This document shows positions 59,400-64,000 of a DNA stretch of 64,000 bases, one piece after another. The stretch comes from Lycium barbarum (lineage: Eukaryota > Streptophyta > Magnoliopsida > Solanales > Solanaceae). The first letter of the stretch is position 1. Each line of letters begins with the position of its first letter. Both the position numbers and the translations under genes were made by a program. Under the pieces are notes generated by a model. The model saw only the letters and a list, made by a program, of their open reading frames with translations. It ran no database searches and had not been told where the DNA came from. The stretch spans positions 118,981,657-119,045,656 of the forward strand of contig NC_083345.1 in NCBI RefSeq assembly GCF_019175385.1, read 5' to 3'.

Positions 59400-59550
59400 A
59401 AAAGCAAAAACTGGACAGTTTTGCAGAGGCAAAAACTGGACAGTTCTGCAAAAATTGGACAGTTTTGCAGAGGCAAAAACTGGACAGTTCTGCAAAAACT
59501 GGACAGTTTTGCAGAAATAAAAACTGGACAGTTTTGCAAAAACTGATCAG
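59400..59550. repeat. AACTGGACAGTT minisatellite, ORF 5' side
   Basis: About seven copies of AAACTGGACAGTTTTGCAGA-type units, alternating with GGCAAAAACTGGACAG spacers, lie just upstream of the ORF on the minus strand. A T-run (59551-59573) follows. Confidence 0.9.
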
Positions 59551-59652
59551 TTTTTTTTTTTTTTTTTTTTTTAAAGATAAAATAAAGCAAAGAAAGTTTG
59601 GACCAAAGCAAGTTAGCTTAAATCCCAAACTAAACCAAATACGCCAAATTGT

Positions 59653-59670
59653 TCCCCGGCAACGGCGCCA
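59653..59670 (-). promoter_or_regulatory. Primer-binding site, tRNA-Asp type
   Basis: TGGCGCCGTTGCCGGGGA starts four bases after the 5' LTR. This 18-mer is the usual tRNA-Asp-complementary primer site of Athila-type plant elements. Confidence 0.85.
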
Positions 59671-59674
59671 TTTT

Positions 59675-60889
59675 TGATAACGTCCAAATCCACCCTATTA
59701 ATTAGAATGGGCACGGTCGTATGCAAATATATTTTACCCAACTATGAGTCGGGGTCGAATCCCACAGAGAACAATATGTAGGCGATTAGGAAAAGTAGGA
59801 ATTTTCACCAACTACGCTAAAGCCAAACGATAGATAATATTTTGGTTTTGTTTGAGGGAAAATTATAACTAATGCAAAAATGTAAACTAACCTAGAAAGC
59901 AAGTAAAATGATCAATGGCCACAAGCATGGATACAAGGGAAACTACGCTCAAGTAATGATCCAATGTACTTCATGATTTACAAATAATGGTGACTTTATA
60001 TTACTTAGCCTCGGATAATGACTCTAATTTAGCTTCTTCCGAAGACTAACTAGACTACCTAATTGAATATCCCTAAAGCAATTAGGAGCATTAAGAACAC
60101 CCGAATATGGCTACAAGTGGTGTCGCCTATTCCTAGGTCGATTTCCATTAGATGAGGGTTAACGCCCCAAATTCTTGTTAATTAATCTTTCCCAATCCCG
60201 AGTTTGCCTCTTCCAAGTTTAAACCGAAATAAATGGGCAAGTCTTAGGGTTAGCTACTCCCTTAAGAATCATTCAACATGAGATTAATTAAAGAAACAAT
60301 AACTCACTTCATTAGGGATAAAATCATTCAACACATAAGCAAAACAAGAGATTCAATCCAAACTTAAACAATATATACTTCCATAAACAAGGTTCAAATA
60401 TTGAAATGAAATACTACACACATAAATATTCAATACCAAACAAGAAATTGAAGAAAGGATTAAGAATATCTCATTAAAGTGCTTCCAATCTTCTCCTCCA
60501 ATGTGTTGGTGTGAAACCCTAGCCTCCAAGGACTTGTGTTGAGCCAAAGATGATATGTTTTTGCCCCCTAGTCTTCCTTTTATGTTTCCCAATTTTTCCA
60601 AGTCCAAAAAATGACAAAATATGCCCCAGATTTTCGTTTTTGCAGTTCTGCCCGTGTTTTGTGAATCTGTCCCATTTTTGCAAAACTGTCCAGTTTTGAC
60701 AGTTTTGCAAATCTGTCCAATTTGACCTCTTTTTGACTTTATTTTCACTTGGTTTCTTCCGATCACTTATAAATCATATAAAACCTGTAAAATAGATGTA
60801 AATGATATTAAATGCACTATTTTCTCAAGCAAACATAGCAAAAATATAAGATTAAAGAAGAGATAAGTTGGTAAAATACCAACTTATCA
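59675..60889 (-). repeat. 5' LTR of the non-autonomous element
   Basis: 1,215 bp, near-identical partner of 55016-56252. The terminal hairpin (GATAAGTTGGTA, AAA loop, TACCAACTTATC; 60862-60888) is one base from the LTR end. One AACTGTCCAGTT copy lies at about 60680. Confidence 0.95.
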
Positions 60890-60947
60890 CCTCCCACACA
60901 GCGCTTGGTTTAACGTGACAGCTCGACGTGGTACCTCATTTTCGAGT

Positions 60948-63653
60948 TCAGGAGCCATATTTCAAACGATACCTATCCACGACCTTACCATCATCAATAC
61001 ACCAATGGTAATGCTTCACTCTTTGTGCATTCACCTTAAACGTCCGAGTGCCATCCTCGGATTTCACCTCAATGACGCTTCCATTTGGGGATACACTCAC
61101 AATTTCAAAAGGGCCAGACCAACGGGACTTTAACTTGCCTGGAAAGAACTTCAGGCGTGAATTGTACAACAAGACCAAGTCTTTTGGCTGAAAATCCCTT
61201 TTTAGGATCTTCGAGTCATGATAGTATTTCATCTTTTCCTTGTACAGTGTTGCACTTTCATAGGCATTGTTCCTAAATTCATCCATCTCGTTGATTTGAA
61301 ACAACCGCAGCTTGGTTGCTTCATGCCAATCCATATTCAGCTTTTTCAATGCCCAAAGGGCTTTATGCTCAAGCTTAATAGGCAAATGACATGCCTTCCC
61401 GAATACCAACTTATACGGTGAAGTCCCTATAGGCGTTTTGAATGCCGTGCGATATGCCCATAAAGCATCATCCAACTTTTTAGACCAGTCAGTGCGATTC
61501 ACATTGACCGTCTTTGCCAAGATGCTTTTTATTTCTCTGTTTGAGACCTCAACCTGACCACTCGTCTGAGGATGATATAGAGTGGCAACCCTGTGATGCA
61601 CGCCATATTTTTCAAGAAGATCAGCAAATGGTTTATTGCAGAAATGAGATCCACCATCGCTAATAATAGCTCTAGGAGTGCCAAATCTAGTAAAGATGTT
61701 CTTTTTGAGAAACGCATTGACTCTCCTACCATCATTGTTAGGCAAGGCCACCGCCTCCACCCATTTGGAGACATAATCCACTGCGACAAGAATGTATTTC
61801 AGGCCGTAGGAGCTCACGAAGGGCCTCATAAAATCAATTCCCCATACATCAAATAGCTCCACCTCAAGAACAAAGTTCATCGGAGTTTCATGCCTCCGAC
61901 CTATTGTGCCCTGGCGTTGGCATTTATCACAAGAGCGTGCCAACATATTTGCATCACGATAAATGGCTGGCCAGTAGTAGCCACACTCTAGCACCTTGGC
62001 TGCTGTTCGATTTCCACTGTGATGTCCACCAACTGGAGAATCATGGCACGCTTTCAAAATGTCCATCACCTCAGATTCCGCCACACATCTCCGGATCATA
62101 TTGTCAGCACACGTTCTGAATAAGTAAGGCTCATCCCAACAATACTGTCGGCAGTCTCTCAAGAACTTCTTCTTTTGATATGTCTTCAACTCTTCAGGAA
62201 CGATGCCAGTTACCAAATAATTGGCAATATCGGCATACCATGGTGCCACATCATTGGAAATGACCAAAACTCTTTCATCCGGGAAAGTGTCATCAATATC
62301 TAGCACATCACTCGGTCTCCCTGGTGCTTCCAGTCTGGAAAGATGGTCAGCTACTTGATTTTCTGACCCTTTCCGGTCTTTGACTTCAAAGTCAAATTCC
62401 TGTAGCAACAACACCCATCTTATCAACCGAGGCTTAGCATCCTTCTTCGCCATCAAATAGCGCAATGCAGCATGGTCAGTGTGAACCACTACCTTGGCAC
62501 CCAACAAATAAGCCCGGAACTTTTCAAAAGCATAAACAATAGCAAGTAATTCTTGCTCCGTTACTGTATAGTTCAGCTGGGCTCCATTCAATGTTTTGCT
62601 GGCATAATAAATTGGGTGTACGATTTTGTTTAGCCGCTGACCAAGCACAGCACCAATTGCAAGACCACTGGCGTCACACATTAATTCAAAGGGAAGTGAC
62701 CAATCTGGGGACACCACAATCGGTGCGGAGGTTAATTTCAGCTTCAACTCGTCAAACGCCTTGATGCACTTCTCATCAAAATTGAATTTGGATTCTTTTT
62801 CTAAGAGTTTGCACATGGGATTTGCAATTTTTTAGAAGTCTTTGATAAACCTTCTATAGAATCCGGCGTGCCCCAAGAAACTCCGAACTCCTTTTACTGA
62901 AACGGGCGGAGGGAGTTGTGAAATCACATCGATTTTAGCTTGATCAACCTCAATACCATGTTTTGAAATATTATGGCCAAGGACAATGCCCTCCTTGACC
63001 ATAAAATGACACTTCTCCCAGTTGAGCACGAGGTTGGTTTCCTCACACCGTTACAGCACCCGATCAAGATGACCCAAACATTCATCGAATGAATCTCCCA
63101 CCACAGAGAAATCATCCATGAAAACTTCAAGAAATTTTTCAACCATATCAGAGAATATGGACATCATGCATCGTTGGAAGGTAGCTGGTGCATTTCAAAG
63201 ACCAAATGGCATCCGGCTGAAAGCGAATGTCCCATAGGGACAAGTGAAAGTAGTCTTTTCTTGGTCTTCCAACGCAATGTTGATCTGGTTGTATCCTGAG
63301 TACCCATCCAAGAAACAGTAATAAGATCTTCCGGCTAGCCGATCAAGCATTTGATCAATAAAAGGCATAGGGAAGTGGTCCTTGCAAGATGCGGTATTCA
63401 GCTTCCGATAGTCCATACACACTCTCCAACCGGTGACAGTCCTTGTCGGAATCAACTCATTTTTAGAGTTAGGGACAACAGTGATGCCCCCTTTCTTTGG
63501 CACACACTGAACTGGGCTTACCCATGGACTGTTGGCAATCGGGTAAACCACCCCAGTATCTAACCACTTAATTATCTCCTTCTTCACCACCTCTTGCATC
63601 GGTGGATTTAATCTTCGCTGATGCTCAACACTCGGCGAACTTTCCTCCTCCAA
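60948..63653 (-). pseudogene. Athila-like pol: RT, RNase H, integrase; three stops
   Basis: A single frame of 902 codons is broken at 63195-63197 (TGA, FGL*NAP), 63051-63053 (TAA) and 62832-62834 (TAA). RT motifs are QCVPKKGG, RVCMDYRKLN, DGYSGYNQI, RMPFGL and the catalytic FMDD (about 63120). RNase H follows ([46 protein letters not shown]). Integrase has the HHCC half (GGHHSGN...CDKCQRQG) and an apparently complete DDE triad ([22 protein letters not shown]), then [21 protein letters not shown] and a C-terminal GPFEIV segment. Without the three stops it would be enzymatically plausible. The stop at 60948 lies about 60 bp from the inner element insertion. Confidence 0.92.
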
Positions 63654-63654
63654 C

Positions 63655-63990
63655 TGTATTCAAGAAACACATATTTAAGATGAGCTGGAAGTTGCTTGAG
63701 ATCCAACTTCGGTGGCTCAATAATTGAGGGTTTTGCTGGAGGAGTTGTTCACTTCTCTAGATCAAGAGATAGTTTCTTGGGCTCATAAGAGTAAGACCCC
63801 AGACCGATGAGTGCATTTATTGTCTCAGTATATCCCTCCATTTGTTCAGCATCAAAATTTACCAAGATGGCCGATAGTGCTTCACTCAAACATTCTTCCT
63901 CCATTTTGAATTCCACAGCATCATCCACCTCATCAACAGAATTGATGACTGAAATACTTTGATAAGGACTAGGTAATTTCATACCTCTGC
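63655..63990 (-). pseudogene. Pol fragment upstream of RT, frameshifted
   Basis: MKLPSPYQSISVINSVDEVD begins a protease-RT linker frame that ends in a TGA at 63749 and can be followed through PPKLDLKQLPAHLKYVFLEY. The sequence then jumps into a different frame at SSPSVEHQRRLNP. In related Athila pols the segment between these two blocks is longer by some tens of residues, so a deletion near 63655 is likely. The protease itself would lie beyond the window. Confidence 0.75.
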
Positions 63991-64000
63991 TTGCGTGGAA

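Larger units (their letters stand above)
55016..60889 (-). mobile_element. Young non-autonomous LTR retrotransposon
   Basis: LTRs (55016-56252 and 59675-60889) start TGATAAGTTGG and end GGACGTTATCA on the minus strand. Exact duplications CCTCC flank the element (55011-55015 and 60890-60894). A primer site complementary to the end of tRNA-Asp (TGGCGCCGTTGCCGGGGA, 59653-59670) and a polypurine tract (56253-56266) are both intact. The interior encodes no protease, reverse transcriptase or integrase, only one 322-residue ORF, so mobility would need proteins from another element. By eye the LTRs differ by one substitution and one local rearrangement. It sits inside the Athila-like element in the same orientation. 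Confidence 0.95.
47857..64000 (-). mobile_element. Athila-like Ty3/gypsy retrotransposon, 5' part beyond window
   Basis: Order on the minus strand is pol (about 63990-60948), spacer, env-position ORF (53286-51076), noncoding 3' region, polypurine tract, 3' LTR (49395-47857). The long ORF downstream of pol and the integrase/RT sequence type fit the Athila lineage of Ty3/gypsy elements. Gag, primer site and 5' LTR lie beyond 64000. It is inserted in the LINE remnant and is itself split by a younger non-autonomous element at 55016-60889. Three stop codons in each of its two genes, plus a deletion in pol, show it is inactive, though otherwise well preserved. Confidence 0.92.

Overview
The window is plant nuclear DNA, most likely from a member of the Solanaceae. 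It has AT-rich intergenic sequence, intron-containing nuclear genes, nested LTR retrotransposons, LINEs, a CACTA transposon and MITEs. The family assignment is an inference. It rests on MITE, SINE and LTR sequence types that I associate with Solanaceae and on an alternative oxidase that resembles nightshade AOX1 proteins. No bacterial, viral or organellar replicon is visible.

Only two host-type coding sequences look intact. The first is a four-exon mitochondrial alternative oxidase gene (AOX1 type, minus strand, 27940-30907). The second is an intronless copy of the cytosolic ribosomal protein gene RPL34 (minus, 16947-17309). It is a processed retrogene with a perfect 16-bp target-site duplication, and it sits inside an intron of a CACTA DNA transposon. 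Nearly everything else is transposon-derived.

Layout. 1-1573: 3' end of a degenerate Copia element. 2305-7342: complete but dead Copia element. 7839-8190: 5'-truncated LINE with a clean duplication. 9717-23828: very long LTR (about 4.3 kb) split by a 9.8-kb CACTA element (12593-22415, 3-bp duplication AAT). That CACTA element carries a Mutator-like MITE, the RPL34 retrogene, a LINE remnant and a truncated chimeric transposase gene. 24117-27395: MITE and inverted-repeat element cluster. 27940-31077: AOX gene and its TATA box. 32013-35858: MITEs, an inverted-repeat element and a small LINE tail. 36159-40559: Tnt1-like Copia element with LTRs and a deleted reverse transcriptase. 41876-42815: second inverted-repeat element of the same family as the one at 32668-33375. 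43640-47856: LINE ORF2 remnant split by a 2.45-kb solo LTR. 47857-64000 (continuing past the window): Athila-like Ty3/gypsy element on the minus strand, with a near-complete pol, an env-position ORF and a 3' LTR. Inside it, at 55016-60889, lies a very young non-autonomous LTR element with 5-bp duplications CCTCC and almost identical LTRs.

The strongest leads are: the RPL34 retrogene inside the CACTA element; the young non-autonomous element, which shares its PPT-hairpin module with its Athila-like host and so may be a parasite of that family; arrays of short self-complementary repeats in both of these elements; and the paired inverted-repeat elements. No CRISPR array, rRNA gene or confident functional tRNA gene was seen. 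All family assignments come from reading motifs, not from database searches.
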